Below, piece by piece: positions 27,645 through 37,130 of a stretch of 64,000 bases of DNA. How positions within the stretch are numbered: position 1 is the first letter of the stretch; every line of letters begins with the position of its first letter. The notes under the pieces are model-generated. The model saw nothing but the letters and a program-made list of their open reading frames with translations, made no database searches and had not been told where the DNA came from. A program made the position numbers and the translations under genes. Origin of the DNA: Ramlibacter ginsenosidimutans (lineage in GTDB: Bacteria; Pseudomonadota; Gammaproteobacteria; Burkholderiales; Burkholderiaceae_C); contig NZ_JAEPWM010000001.1 of NCBI RefSeq assembly GCF_016654015.1, positions 620,001-684,000 of the forward strand, read 5' to 3'.

Positions 27645-28985
27645 CTACTGTGGGTTCGCGGCGACTGCGCCAACCACGACGGTCACCATGCGGTCCGGCT
27701 GCAGCTTGCGCTCGAACGCCGCCTTGATCTCGGGGGCCGTGACTTTCTCGACCTGCTTCGTCCAGGTGTCCAGGTAATCCAGCGGCAAGTCGTACCAGGC
27801 GATATTGGCCAGGTTGCCCAGGAGCTTGCGGTTGCTGTCGATCAGCAGCGCGAAGCCGCCGACCAGGAAATCCTTGGCCGCCTTGAGCTCCGCCGGCGTC
27901 GGCCCTTCAGCCACGAAGCGCCGCAACACGTCGCGAGAGACCTGCACGGCTTCCTTTGCCTGGTCCGGCCGCGTCTGCAGCCCGATCTGGAAGGCGCCCG
28001 CGTTCATGCCCGGTGAGAAAGCGCTGTAGACGCCGTAGCTCAGCCCGCGCTTCTGGCGCACCTCTTCGGTCAGCCGCGACGCAAAGCCGCCGCCGCCCAG
28101 GATGTAGTTGCCCACCAGCAGCGGGAAGTAATCCGGGTCCGCGCGCCTGTAGCCGGGCTGGCCGATCAGGACCTGCGCCTGCGCGGCCTGGAACGGGATG
28201 TCGCGCTCCGCTGCTTCCGCAAGAGGTGCGACCTGCGGCACGACGGGCAGGGCCTCGCAATGCCCCGCCGGCAGGCGCGACAGCAGCGTCGTCGCGATCT
28301 CGTCGGCCTGGGCGCGGTTCACGGCACCGACCACGCTCACCTTCGCGCGGCACGGCTGCACCACGCGATAGAAGTCGCGCATGTCCTGCACGCTGATCTG
28401 CGAGAGCGTCTCCTCGGTCGCCTCGTAGCCATAGGGATGCGTGCCGAACACCGCCTTGTTGAAGGCGCGCGCGGCGACGGTGCCGGGGCGCGTGTTGGCC
28501 TCGCGGATCGCCGCCACCCAGCGCTGGCGCTCGCGTTGCCACACGTTCTCCGGGAACGAGGGCTCGCCGAGCTGGCGCGCGGCGAGTTGCAGCGCCTTGG
28601 GCAGCAGGTCGGGATAGGTCAGCGAACGCAGGCTGAAGCTCATCCGGTCGCGGCCGGAGCCCGCTTCGAAGCCGGCGCCGAGGTCGGCCCAGGCGTCGCT
28701 CAGCTGGTTCTCGTCCAGCGCGGGCTCCCCGTGGCCGGCAGCGATGCCCTTGGAGGTCATGCTGGCCGTTGCGCTCGACAGGCCGGCCTTCTCCGCCGGG
28801 TCGCGCCGGTCGCCGGCGTCGAAGTCGATTTCGACGTCCACGATCGGCAGGCTCGGGCTTTCGATCAGCCACACCTGCGCGCCGCTCGCCTGCTGCCATT
28901 TCTGGATCGGCAAGGCGGCCCAGGCGGGCAGTGCGCAAGCCAGGGTGAGGACCGAGGCGGCGAGGAATTTCGTCGTGCTCTGCAT
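27645..28985 (-). CDS. M16 family peptidase-like subunit lacking the zinc site
   Basis: A 446-residue exported protein. The signal peptide ends near residue 23 (PAWA). The M16 fold is clear (VDVEIDFDAGDRRDPAEKAGL near 49-69, LTEEVRQKRGLSYGVYSAFSPGM near 330-352), but the place where HxxEH should stand reads LSSATASMTSKG, so no zinc is expected. In two-gene M16 systems such a subunit pairs with a catalytic partner and shapes the substrate chamber. The partner is the gene 14 bases upstream. It is probably periplasmic. Confidence 0.92.
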   Translation of the reverse strand: MQSTTKFLAASVLTLACALPAWAALPIQKWQQASGAQVWLIESPSLPIVDVEIDFDAGDRRDPAEKAGLSSATASMTSKGIAAGHGEPALDENQLSDAWADLGAGFEAGSGRDRMSFSLRSLTYPDLLPKALQLAARQLGEPSFPENVWQRERQRWVAAIREANTRPGTVAARAFNKAVFGTHPYGYEATEETLSQISVQDMRDFYRVVQPCRAKVSVVGAVNRAQADEIATTLLSRLPAGHCEALPVVPQVAPLAEAAERDIPFQAAQAQVLIGQPGYRRADPDYFPLLVGNYILGGGGFASRLTEEVRQKRGLSYGVYSAFSPGMNAGAFQIGLQTRPDQAKEAVQVSRDVLRRFVAEGPTPAELKAAKDFLVGGFALLIDSNRKLLGNLANIAWYDLPLDYLDTWTKQVEKVTAPEIKAAFERKLQPDRMVTVVVGAVAANPQ

Positions 28986-28999
28986 GTTGGCTTGTTCTT

Positions 29000-30424
29000 T
29001 CAGTCGGCGCGCAGGGGCACGGAGGGTTGGCGCGGCTTGCGATTGGGGTCCAGCGGCAGGGGCCGCAGGATGCCGACGGTGAGTTGGTCGTCGCCGAAGT
29101 AGCGGGCAGCGACCGACTTCACCTGGTCGGCCGTCACTTCGCGCAGCCGCGCGATAAGGCGTTCGTCGGCATCGACGGGCATGCCCACCACCCATTCGCT
29201 ACCCAGTTCCTGGGCCTGGCTCATCACCGAGTCGCGCTTGTAGATCTCGCCGGCGATCCAGCGGGTCTTCACGCGCTGCAGCTCCGCTTGCGTCACGCCT
29301 TCGCGCGCGACCCGCGCGACCTGCTCGCGCAGCGCCGCTTCCACCTGCTCGGGCGTCTTGCCGGCGGCGGGTACGCCGGAGAGCGTGAACAGCTGCGGGC
29401 CGCGGCCCCACAGGCCGTTGCCCGCGTCGACGTTGTCGGCAACGCGATCGGGCCCTTGCGTGAGCGCGCGGTCCAGGCGCGCGCCTTCGTAGCCATCGAG
29501 CACTGCTGCGAGCACGGTGAGCGCCAGCGCATCGTCGTTGGCCGGCGTGTGCTCGAACGAATGCAGCTGCGGCACCTTGAAGGCGAGCGTCACGTACGAC
29601 TGGTCGGCGGGCGCCTTCCACTCCAGCCGGCGCGTGCCCTTCTGCACCGGATCTTCGCGCAGCCTGCGCGCGGGCACCGGGCTCGCGGGGATGCTGCCGT
29701 AGTACTTGTCGACCAGCTTGCGCACCTGCGCCGGATCGACGTCACCGGCGATCACCACCGCTGCGTTCGCAGGCACGTACCAGCGCTTGTAGAAATCGCG
29801 CACGTCCTGTGCATTGAGCGCGTCGAGGTCGTTCATCCAGCCCACGACGGGATGGTGGTAGGGCGACTCCTCGTACACCATGGCATTGAGCTGCTCGTAG
29901 AGTTGCGCGCGCGGATTGTCGTCGGTGCGCATGCGGCGCTCCTCCTTCACGACCTCGATCTCCTTCTTGAACTCCGCGTCCGGCCACTGGTTGTGCGCGA
30001 AGCGGTCCGCCCCCAGCCGGATCACGTCCTCGAGCCGGTTGGCCGGAATCTGCTGGTGGTAGCCGGTGGTATCGCGGTTGGTGAAGGCGTTCTCGCGGCC
30101 GCCGAGCGCAGCGACCTGGCGGGAGAACTCGCCCGGGCCGGTGGTGGGCGTGCCCTTGAACATCATGTGTTCCAGGGCGTGGGCGACGCCCGTCTTGCCC
30201 TGCACTTCGTCCATGGAGCCGGCCCGCACCCACAGCATGTGCACCGCCGTCGGTGCACGGTGGTCCGGCTTCACGATGACGGTCATCCCGTTGGCCAAGT
30301 GGTACTCCAGGGCCTGCGCCTCGGCGGGCACGGGGCCGGAGATCTGGGCCGAGGCCGGAGGGATGAGGAGGAGGGGAAGGGAGGCCGCCAGGGCCAGCAG
30401 CGCAGGGCGCAGGATCGGTTTCAT
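29000..30424 (-). CDS. M16 family zinc peptidase, catalytic subunit
   Basis: A 474-residue exported metallopeptidase. The signal peptide ends after PASA near residue 26. The inverted zinc motif HALEH is at residues 82-86 and the third ligand Glu lies in EVVKEERRMR near 160. The C-terminal half has the Arg/Tyr-containing segments of the family. It should degrade peptides in the periplasm together with the next subunit. Only 28 bases separate its start from that of divergent ftsY, so promoter elements of each gene must overlap the other's 5' end. Confidence 0.93.
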   Translation of the reverse strand: MKPILRPALLALAASLPLLLIPPASAQISGPVPAEAQALEYHLANGMTVIVKPDHRAPTAVHMLWVRAGSMDEVQGKTGVAHALEHMMFKGTPTTGPGEFSRQVAALGGRENAFTNRDTTGYHQQIPANRLEDVIRLGADRFAHNQWPDAEFKKEIEVVKEERRMRTDDNPRAQLYEQLNAMVYEESPYHHPVVGWMNDLDALNAQDVRDFYKRWYVPANAAVVIAGDVDPAQVRKLVDKYYGSIPASPVPARRLREDPVQKGTRRLEWKAPADQSYVTLAFKVPQLHSFEHTPANDDALALTVLAAVLDGYEGARLDRALTQGPDRVADNVDAGNGLWGRGPQLFTLSGVPAAGKTPEQVEAALREQVARVAREGVTQAELQRVKTRWIAGEIYKRDSVMSQAQELGSEWVVGMPVDADERLIARLREVTADQVKSVAARYFGDDQLTVGILRPLPLDPNRKPRQPSVPLRAD

Positions 30425-30452
30425 AGAATCCTCTGATTGTAGAAACCCCCTC

Positions 30453-31559
30453 ATGTTCAGCTTCTTTCGGAAAAAGCCGCCGGCCACGCCGGCTCCGGCG
30501 CCCGCCAGCACCCCCGCGCCGCCGCCTGTGGCGGCACCCGTGGCCGCGCCGGTGGCGCCTCCTCCGCGTGCGACCAGCACGCCGGCGGCGGGCGGCGGAC
30601 TGATCGGCAGCGCCCTGGTCGCGCCGCTGGAGATCCCGGTCCCAGCGGAAGTGCCGGTCGAGCGGCAGAGCTGGATGCAGAAGCTGAGCGCCGGACTGCG
30701 CAAGACGGGCTCCAGCATCTCCCAGGTCTTCACCGGTGCGCAGATCGACGACGCGCTCTACGAGGAGCTGGAATCGGCGCTGCTGCTGGCCGACACGGGC
30801 GTCGCCGCGACCCAGTACCTGCTCGACGAGGTGAAGCGCAAGGTCGCATCCAGCGGCGCCACGCGGCCCGTGCAGGCCAAGAACATCCTGGTGGATGCGC
30901 TCACCCAGCTGCTGCGGCCGCTGGAGAAGCCGCTCACCATCGGCGAGCACGTGCCCACCGTGATCATGGTCGCCGGGGTCAATGGCGCCGGCAAGACGAC
31001 CTCCATCGGCAAGCTCACCAAGCACCTGGCCGACGACGGCGAAACGGTGCTGCTCGCCGCGGCCGACACCTTCCGCGCGGCCGCGAAGGAGCAGCTCGCT
31101 GTCTGGGCCGACCGCAACAAGGTGGAGATCGTGAGCCAGGAAGGCGGCGATCCCGCGGCGGTGAGCTTCGACGCGGTGAGCGCGGGCAAGGCCCGCAAGA
31201 AGGACGTGGTGATCGTGGACACGGCGGGCCGCCTGCCCACGCAGCTGCACCTGATGGAGGAACTGCGCAAGATCCGGCGCGTGGTGAACAAGGCGGACGC
31301 GAGCGCACCGCACGAGGTGCTGCTGGTGATCGACGGCAACACGGGCCAGAACGCGCTGGCGCAGGTCAAGGCATTCGACGCCGCCCTGCAGCTCACCGGC
31401 CTGATCGTGACCAAGCTCGATGGCACTGCCAAGGGCGGCGTGCTCGCGGCCATCGCGCAGGAGAAGCCGGTGCCGGTCTATTTCATCGGCGTCGGCGAGA
31501 AGCTCGAGGACCTGGAGACCTTCAGCGCGCGCGAGTTCGCGCTGGCGCTGCTGTCGTAG
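30453..31559 (+). CDS. ftsY: Signal recognition particle receptor FtsY
   Basis: A 368-residue SRP-family GTPase that docks ribosome-SRP complexes at the membrane. It starts MFSFFRKK, followed by a Pro/Ala-rich linker to about residue 70 in place of the long acidic A domain of E. coli. The N domain begins near WMQKLSAGLRKTGSS. G1 GVNGAGKTT is near 174-182, DTAGRLPTQLHLMEEL near 256, and TKLDGTAKGGV near 313. The ATG lies within a very short divergent gap and no clear ribosome site is visible. Confidence 0.96.
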   Translation: MFSFFRKKPPATPAPAPASTPAPPPVAAPVAAPVAPPPRATSTPAAGGGLIGSALVAPLEIPVPAEVPVERQSWMQKLSAGLRKTGSSISQVFTGAQIDDALYEELESALLLADTGVAATQYLLDEVKRKVASSGATRPVQAKNILVDALTQLLRPLEKPLTIGEHVPTVIMVAGVNGAGKTTSIGKLTKHLADDGETVLLAAADTFRAAAKEQLAVWADRNKVEIVSQEGGDPAAVSFDAVSAGKARKKDVVIVDTAGRLPTQLHLMEELRKIRRVVNKADASAPHEVLLVIDGNTGQNALAQVKAFDAALQLTGLIVTKLDGTAKGGVLAAIAQEKPVPVYFIGVGEKLEDLETFSAREFALALLS

Positions 31560-31566
31560 GGGCGAA

Positions 31567-31682
31567 GCTGGGGTTCGCTGGCGCTCACCGCCAGCCTACA
31601 TCCAGCGCGTTCGTGCGGTGACGCGGTGCCGCGCTCGTGCGTTCCTGTAGGCTGGCGGTGAGGCCGCAGGCCGAACCCCAGC
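31567..31682. repeat. GTAGGCTGG/GAACCCCAGC inverted repeat B2
   Basis: Arms GCTGGGGTTCG-to-CCAGCCTAC and GTAGGCTGGCGGTGAG-to-GAACCCCAGC, in the opposite orientation to B1, flank an unrelated centre of about 50 bases. It fills the space between the convergent ftsY and cutA genes, ending 1 base before the cutA stop codon, where it may serve as a bidirectional terminator. Confidence 0.85.
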
Positions 31683-31683
31683 A

Positions 31684-32046
31684 TCACACCGGATCCGGCT
31701 CCCCGCCGGCCGCCGGCGCCCTCACCTCGGCCCGCACCCACGCCAGGTACTCCGCGCTCGCCCGCATCGACGTGCACAGGAACTGCGGCACCTCGTACGG
31801 GTGCTTCTCCAGGAACAGCTCGCCCAGCGCCGCCTCGCAGGCCGGCAGCGTCTTGATCGTGAGCCGCACCTCCGCGTCCTCGCAGTCCTTGCCCTGCCAG
31901 CGGTAGAAAGACGTCAGGCCCTCTTCCACCTGCACGCACGCGGCGAGCCGCCGCTCCAGGATCGCCCGGGCGAGGCGCTCGGCGTCGGCCCGCGAGCCGA
32001 CGGTCGTCGTGATGGCCAGAATGTCGCGATCTTGACGGTCTTCCAT
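31684..32046 (-). CDS. cutA: Divalent-cation tolerance protein CutA
   Basis: A 120-residue ferredoxin-like protein that forms trimers. AITTTVGSRADAERLARAILERRLAACVQV near 11-40, SFYRWQGK near 46 and HPYEVPQFLCTSM near 82-93 are the family hallmarks. CutA binds copper, and an effect on metal tolerance is known for E. coli, although the exact role is debated. It is convergent with ftsY and divergent from the Mpo1-like gene across 47 bases. Confidence 0.94.
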   Translation of the reverse strand: MEDRQDRDILAITTTVGSRADAERLARAILERRLAACVQVEEGLTSFYRWQGKDCEDAEVRLTIKTLPACEAALGELFLEKHPYEVPQFLCTSMRASAEYLAWVRAEVRAPAAGGEPDPV

Positions 32047-32093
32047 GGGCGCGCCCTCCCAGAATGGGAGTATTGTCCGCCCAGGAGCACCGC

Positions 32094-32552
32094 ATGCCCA
32101 CGATGACCGGTTCCGCCACGTCGCCCCTGCGCAAGGTGGACTCGCTGCTCGCGCATTACGAGGAAAGCCACCGCGACCCGCGCAACGAGCGAATCCACTT
32201 CGTGGCCATTCCGCTGATCATGCTGAGCCTGCTGGGCCTGCTGCATGCCATCCACCCGTGGCTGCCGTATGCGCTGGTCCTCGCCAGCCTCGTTTACTAC
32301 GCGCGGCTCTCGGCGGTGTTCCTGGTGACCATGGCGGCGCTCTCCGCGCTGGCTCTGGCGCTGGTCCAGGCGATGGGAGAGTACGTGCTCACCATCTCGG
32401 CAACCCTGTTCGTGGGCGCCTGGATTGCCCAGTTCATCGGTCACCGGTACGAAGGAAAGAAGCCCAGCTTCTTCGAGGACTTGCAATACCTGTGGGTCGG
32501 ACCCATCTTTGTCGTGAGCAAGCTGTTCCTTAAGCTCGGGATCCGCTGGTAG
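32094..32552 (+). CDS. Mpo1-like (DUF962) membrane protein
   Basis: A 152-residue inner-membrane protein. The N-terminal His motif HYEESHRDPRNERIHFVAIP (residues 21-40) is the DUF962/YGL010w signature. About four hydrophobic segments follow (PLIMLSLLGLLHAI, ALVLASLVYYARL, VFLVTMAALSALALALVQAM, ATLFVGAWIAQFIGH). The yeast relative Mpo1 is a dioxygenase of fatty-acid alpha-oxidation that uses iron bound by such His residues; the same activity here is inference. ATG at 32094 follows AGGAG by 6 bases; an ATG 10 codons upstream lacks one. Confidence 0.87.
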   Translation: MPTMTGSATSPLRKVDSLLAHYEESHRDPRNERIHFVAIPLIMLSLLGLLHAIHPWLPYALVLASLVYYARLSAVFLVTMAALSALALALVQAMGEYVLTISATLFVGAWIAQFIGHRYEGKKPSFFEDLQYLWVGPIFVVSKLFLKLGIRW

Positions 32553-32629
32553 CGGTCGCGTTCCGGGGCAGCGTCCCTGGCAGGCTCCGACTACGGCCAG
32601 TTGGCCTGCCTGCCTACGGAACCCTTCCC

Positions 32630-32656
32630 TTAGCACTCTGTCTAACGGAGTGCTAA
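32630..32656 (+). promoter_or_regulatory. Perfect CIRCE operator overlapping the rpoH promoter
   Basis: TTAGCACTC, nine bases, GAGTGCTAA: an exact match to the CIRCE consensus bound by HrcA. It lies 29 bases before the rpoH ATG. A plausible promoter overlaps it (TTAGCA at 32630-32635, 18-base spacer, TAATAT at 32654-32659), so repressor binding would block RNA polymerase. HrcA is encoded in this window at 1091-2095. Confidence 0.95.
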
Positions 32657-32685
32657 TATTTTTACAAGAGAAGGAGATTTCCGGT

Positions 32686-33621
<936 letters not shown>

Positions 33622-33643
33622 TCCCTGAGCGCATTCCTGAAGA

Positions 33644-33667
33644 AGCCCGGCCTGCCGGGCTTTTTTT
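33644..33667 (+). terminator. Intrinsic terminator of rpoH
   Basis: AGCCCGGC / GCCGGGCT with a 2-base loop, followed by a T-run to 33667. Confidence 0.9.
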
Positions 33668-33746
33668 GTTGTATCGGCGCCCTGCGCGACGGAATTCACG
33701 CCAGCGGCAGTGGCAGGTCAACCGTGGGCCTGCAACAATTCCCTGC

Positions 33747-35489
33747 ATGAGCAGGAGTGCACTGGGCGTCTTGTGCGCCATTCTGTTGTGGTGCGCCTCC
33801 TGCTGGAGCGCAACCAGCGCTTCCGCGCCGACGGACTTCGTCCCTCCCGCGCAACCGCGCACGCTCGCGCTCGGGGGCGACGCCCCGTGGGCCTCGCTGA
33901 ACGGCAACGCGGTCTACTGGTTCGATCGGACCGGCGCCGCGACCATCGCGACGGTCGAGGCTGGCAGTTCCACCCTGCCCTGGAAGGTCCGGGTGCGCGA
34001 TCGGCACGATCGCCTACATGGCGGCGCGCTGTGGCTCGCGTTCGACGCCACCGCGCCCGCCGCCGAACACTGGTACCTGGAAGTCGGCGCGTCCTTCTAC
34101 GACCGGGTGCAGATGTACTACCGCGACCGCAACGGCAACTGGGTCGTGCAGGAGTCGGGGACGATCCATTCCGTGTCCGACTGGGCCGTGCCTGGGCGGC
34201 TGCCGACCTTCGCGCTCGCCATCGGCGATCCGCGGCCGGTGCGCTACTGGCTGCGCGTGGAGGACGACCGGGCGGAGTTCTCCGCGCCGACCATCCTGCT
34301 GCGGGAGGAGGCGCTGCAGACCAGCCGCGAGAGGGAGCAGTTCCTGTTCGGCGCCTACTTCGGCCTGTTCGCGCTGGTCACGATCGCGGCGCTGGGCAAC
34401 GGACTGGTGTACCGCGACCGCGGCTTCCTCGCTTTCTCGCTCTACACCTTGCTGCTGGGCGGCGGCCAACTCGCGCGTGCAGGCATTGCAGCACAGCACC
34501 TGTGGCCCAACGGCCCGGTGCTGAACGGGTTGGCGCTCGCCCTGTGGCCCGGCGCGGCCACGGCCGCAGCGCTCTGGTTCGTGAAGGTGATCACCGAGCC
34601 CGTGCGCCTGTCCCGGGCGCTGGACCTGGGCGTCTGGGCCCTCATCGCCGCCGTGCTCGCGGCCGTGGCGCTGGACATCGTGATCGGCACTCGCACCAGC
34701 ATGACCCTGGTGCTGGGGCTCACCGCACTGTCGCTGCTGGCCATCACCAGCATGATCGCGTGGGGCTGGATCGACGGACATGACGCGGAGATGCGGCTGA
34801 TCGCCATCGGCTTCGTCCCCGTGCTCGTCATGGCGCTGTTTCCGCTGGCGCGCGTCCTCGGCCTGGTGCCGAGCAGCACCTTGACGCGCTACGGCCTGTT
34901 CTTCGCGTCGGTCGTCGAAGTGCCCATCCTCTTCTACGCCATGCACCGCCGGCTGATGGCCCGGCGCGAGGCGGAACTGCGCGCCGGCGCGCTGTCGCGC
35001 ACCGACCCGCTCACGGGCCTGCCGCACCGCCAGGGCCTGGTGGAACGCCTCAACTCGAGCCTCGCGCACGCGCGCGGGCAGAAGCAATCCTGCGCGCTGC
35101 TCGGCGTGCGCATCTCGAACCTCGAGGCCGTCGCGGAGGAGTTCGGCAAGGACGCGGCCGACAAGGCGCTGGTCGTGGCGGCCTCGCACCTGCGCCGCAC
35201 GAGCGTGGACTTCGACATGGCCGCACGCGTCGGCGAGCGCGAGTTCGCGGTGCTGATGGAGGCCCCGGTGCTGCCCGAAGCGGTGAGCTCGCGGGCGCAG
35301 CAGGTGGTGGCCAGCGGCTTGCGCCAGGTCGAGGCGCTGCCGCAGGCACTCACGCTCAAGTTCCACGTGACCGCGGCGATCGTCCCCGTGCCGCAGCTCG
35401 ATGCCGAGGCCACGCTGCAATGGGTCATGGACGGACTCGACCAGATGACGCAGGACGCGAAGAAGCTGATCCGCAACCTGAACTTCTGA
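33747..35489 (+). CDS. 7TM sensor protein with a degenerate GGDEF domain
   Basis: A 580-residue membrane protein. A signal peptide (residues 1-21) is followed by a beta-rich periplasmic domain (about 30-185) of the 7TMR-DISM extracellular type, then seven hydrophobic segments (about 200-395), then a cytoplasmic GGDEF-like domain. In that domain DPLTGLPHRQGL is conserved, but the active-site loop reads VGEREF near 494-500 where GGDEF or GGEEF is expected. It is therefore probably unable to make cyclic di-GMP and may act as a sensor or binding partner. It is alone on the plus strand, behind the rpoH terminator. The ligand is unknown. Confidence 0.88.
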   Translation: MSRSALGVLCAILLWCASCWSATSASAPTDFVPPAQPRTLALGGDAPWASLNGNAVYWFDRTGAATIATVEAGSSTLPWKVRVRDRHDRLHGGALWLAFDATAPAAEHWYLEVGASFYDRVQMYYRDRNGNWVVQESGTIHSVSDWAVPGRLPTFALAIGDPRPVRYWLRVEDDRAEFSAPTILLREEALQTSREREQFLFGAYFGLFALVTIAALGNGLVYRDRGFLAFSLYTLLLGGGQLARAGIAAQHLWPNGPVLNGLALALWPGAATAAALWFVKVITEPVRLSRALDLGVWALIAAVLAAVALDIVIGTRTSMTLVLGLTALSLLAITSMIAWGWIDGHDAEMRLIAIGFVPVLVMALFPLARVLGLVPSSTLTRYGLFFASVVEVPILFYAMHRRLMARREAELRAGALSRTDPLTGLPHRQGLVERLNSSLAHARGQKQSCALLGVRISNLEAVAEEFGKDAADKALVVAASHLRRTSVDFDMAARVGEREFAVLMEAPVLPEAVSSRAQQVVASGLRQVEALPQALTLKFHVTAAIVPVPQLDAEATLQWVMDGLDQMTQDAKKLIRNLNF

Positions 35490-35514
35490 GACGCCCGCGG
35501 CAGCGTCCGATGCG

Positions 35515-36357
35515 TCAGGAGGCCAGGCTGCGCTGCGCCCGCTTCAGGATGTACTGCGTGGCCGGCGCCGGGCGCCCGCGGCCCCAGCGCGTGCATACAT
35601 CAACCACCCATTCCGGCTGCGTCTTCGCCGCGTCGTTGAGCCAGTTCGCCACCGAGTTCTGCACGTAGCGGCTGTCGTCCGCGCGCAGCGGCTCGAGCAG
35701 CGGCAAGCCGCGCCAGGGCTCGCGCTTGAGCGTCTCGATCTGCGCGCACCAGACGCCGCGCGGGCGCGTCGCTTCGCTGGCGAACCGGCGGATGTTGGCG
35801 TCCGGGTGCGTCGCCCACGGCTGCAGCAGGCGCACGGCCTCGTCCACGTCGCCGGCGATCTCGTCGCGCACGGCCATCCACGCGAGCTCGCGCACGCCGA
35901 AGTGCGGGTCGGCCGCGAAGCGCCACGCGCTCGCGAGCTTCTGCGCCAGCGGCAGGCTGCTGAAGGAAATCCACTGCGCCGCCCAGCAGCGCGCAACGTC
36001 GCTCGGGTGGCTGGCCAGCGCGTGTGCCACCGCATCGCGATCCGCACGCGGCGCGGCGAGGTCGTAGAGCGCGCGGGCGACATGCGCATGGCGCTTGACC
36101 GGGGGGAACGCGGACAGCATCGCCAGCGTGTCCTGCAGGCGTTCGCTCTGCGGGTCCAATCCGATGTCGCGCGCGACGCAGCGGGTGAGCACGCCCAGGT
36201 CGAGGGCCAGGAACTCGTTGAGGTTGACGGTGGGAATCCGGCCCGTGTTCAGGGCCTGCAGCACCTCGGGCGGGATCAGGGCGATGCGCGCTGCGCCCTT
36301 GCGTCCGAGCAGGTGCTGGACCACCTCAGAAGCTGTGAATGAATTGATCGCGCCCAC
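35515..36357 (-). CDS. DNA alkylation repair-like HEAT-repeat protein
   Basis: About 280 residues, all helical, in units such as DPHFGVRELAWMAVRDEI and HPDANIRRFASEATRPRGVW, ending with DDSRYVQNSVANWLNDAAK, PEWVVDVCTRW and PATQYILKRAQRSL. This matches AlkD/AlkC-like alkylation-repair glycosylases built of HEAT repeats. No catalytic activity can be assigned from motifs alone. The start is uncertain: no ATG is available. GTG at 36357, 36324 or 36417 are all possible, and the first two lie in the arm of a large palindrome (36326-36544) that seems to have replaced the original 5' end. Confidence 0.7.
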   Translation of the reverse strand: MGAINSFTASEVVQHLLGRKGAARIALIPPEVLQALNTGRIPTVNLNEFLALDLGVLTRCVARDIGLDPQSERLQDTLAMLSAFPPVKRHAHVARALYDLAAPRADRDAVAHALASHPSDVARCWAAQWISFSSLPLAQKLASAWRFAADPHFGVRELAWMAVRDEIAGDVDEAVRLLQPWATHPDANIRRFASEATRPRGVWCAQIETLKREPWRGLPLLEPLRADDSRYVQNSVANWLNDAAKTQPEWVVDVCTRWGRGRPAPATQYILKRAQRSLAS

Positions 36358-36544
36358 GACGGCGAGCCTCAGGGCGCAGGCGTAGGCGCGGCCCGCCGTC
36401 CAGGCTGGCCTGGACACGGGCGCAACGCCCGCATGCGCCCTGAGGCGTGCTGGCCCGAAGGGCGAGCCTGGCCGCGAGCGTCGATGAACCCCCTGTCGTC
36501 GAGAAGGCTCGCGTGGGTGTGAGCAATTCGTTCACAGCTTCTCA
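36326..36544. repeat. Nested palindrome of about 220 bp between the HEAT gene and sco
   Basis: Outer arms 36326-36357 and 36513-36544 are inverted copies matching at 27 of 32 positions (core GAAGCTGTGAA). Inside them GGCGAGCCT / AGGCTCGCG pair. Within those CTCAGGGCGCA (36369-36379) pairs with TGCGCCCTGAG (36434-36444), and the centre holds GTCCAGG / CCTGGAC. It covers the start region of the HEAT gene and ends on the sco stop codon. Confidence 0.8.
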
Positions 36545-37129
36545 GGCCTGTTGCAGCAGGAGCTTCAGGTCGTCGGCCAAGGCCTGCGCGCCGCTGCCGT
36601 AGCGGCTGTACAGGCGCAGGCGGCCCTGCGGGTCGTAGATGTAGCAGGCCGCCGTGTGCTCCATGAAGTAGCTGCCCGGCTCCTTGCCGTCCACCCGCTT
36701 GTAGTACACCTTGAAGTCGCGCGCGGTCGCCTCCGTCTGCGCCGCGCTGCCGCGCAGCGCCACCATGTCGGGACCGAAGTTCGCGACGTAGGCCTTCAGC
36801 AGCTCGGGCTTGTCGCGCTCCGGATCGACCGTGATGAACACGCCCTCGACCTTGCTGCCCAGGGGGCCGAGCAGCCTCTTCGCCTCCGCGATCTCGGTCA
36901 GCGTGGTCGGGCACACATCGGGGCACTGCGTGTAGCCGAAGAACACGACCACCGCCTTGCCCGGGAAGTCCTTCAGGCTGCGCATGCGGCCGTCGGTGTC
37001 CGGCAGCGAGAAATCCTTCGCGTAGTCCGCGCCGGTGATGTCCACCGCCTTGAACTGCGGCTTGCCCTGGGGCGCGCAGGCCGCCAGGGCGGCGCTGGCG
37101 AGTGTGAGGAGGACGGTGCGTCGCTGCAT
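36542..37129 (-). CDS. sco: SCO1/SenC copper chaperone
   Basis: A 195-residue thioredoxin-fold protein that delivers copper to the CuA site of cytochrome oxidase. The signal segment ends LAAC with Cys18 as a possible lipidation site. The copper ligands are visible: Cys69 and Cys73 in TQCPDVCP, and His in FMEHTAACYIYD near 158. FFGYTQCPDVCPTTL and VFITVDPERDKP are the family blocks. It lies 1 base after ctaB on the minus strand, in the usual oxidase-assembly order. Confidence 0.95.
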   Translation of the reverse strand: MQRRTVLLTLASAALAACAPQGKPQFKAVDITGADYAKDFSLPDTDGRMRSLKDFPGKAVVVFFGYTQCPDVCPTTLTEIAEAKRLLGPLGSKVEGVFITVDPERDKPELLKAYVANFGPDMVALRGSAAQTEATARDFKVYYKRVDGKEPGSYFMEHTAACYIYDPQGRLRLYSRYGSGAQALADDLKLLLQQA

Positions 37130-37130
37130 G

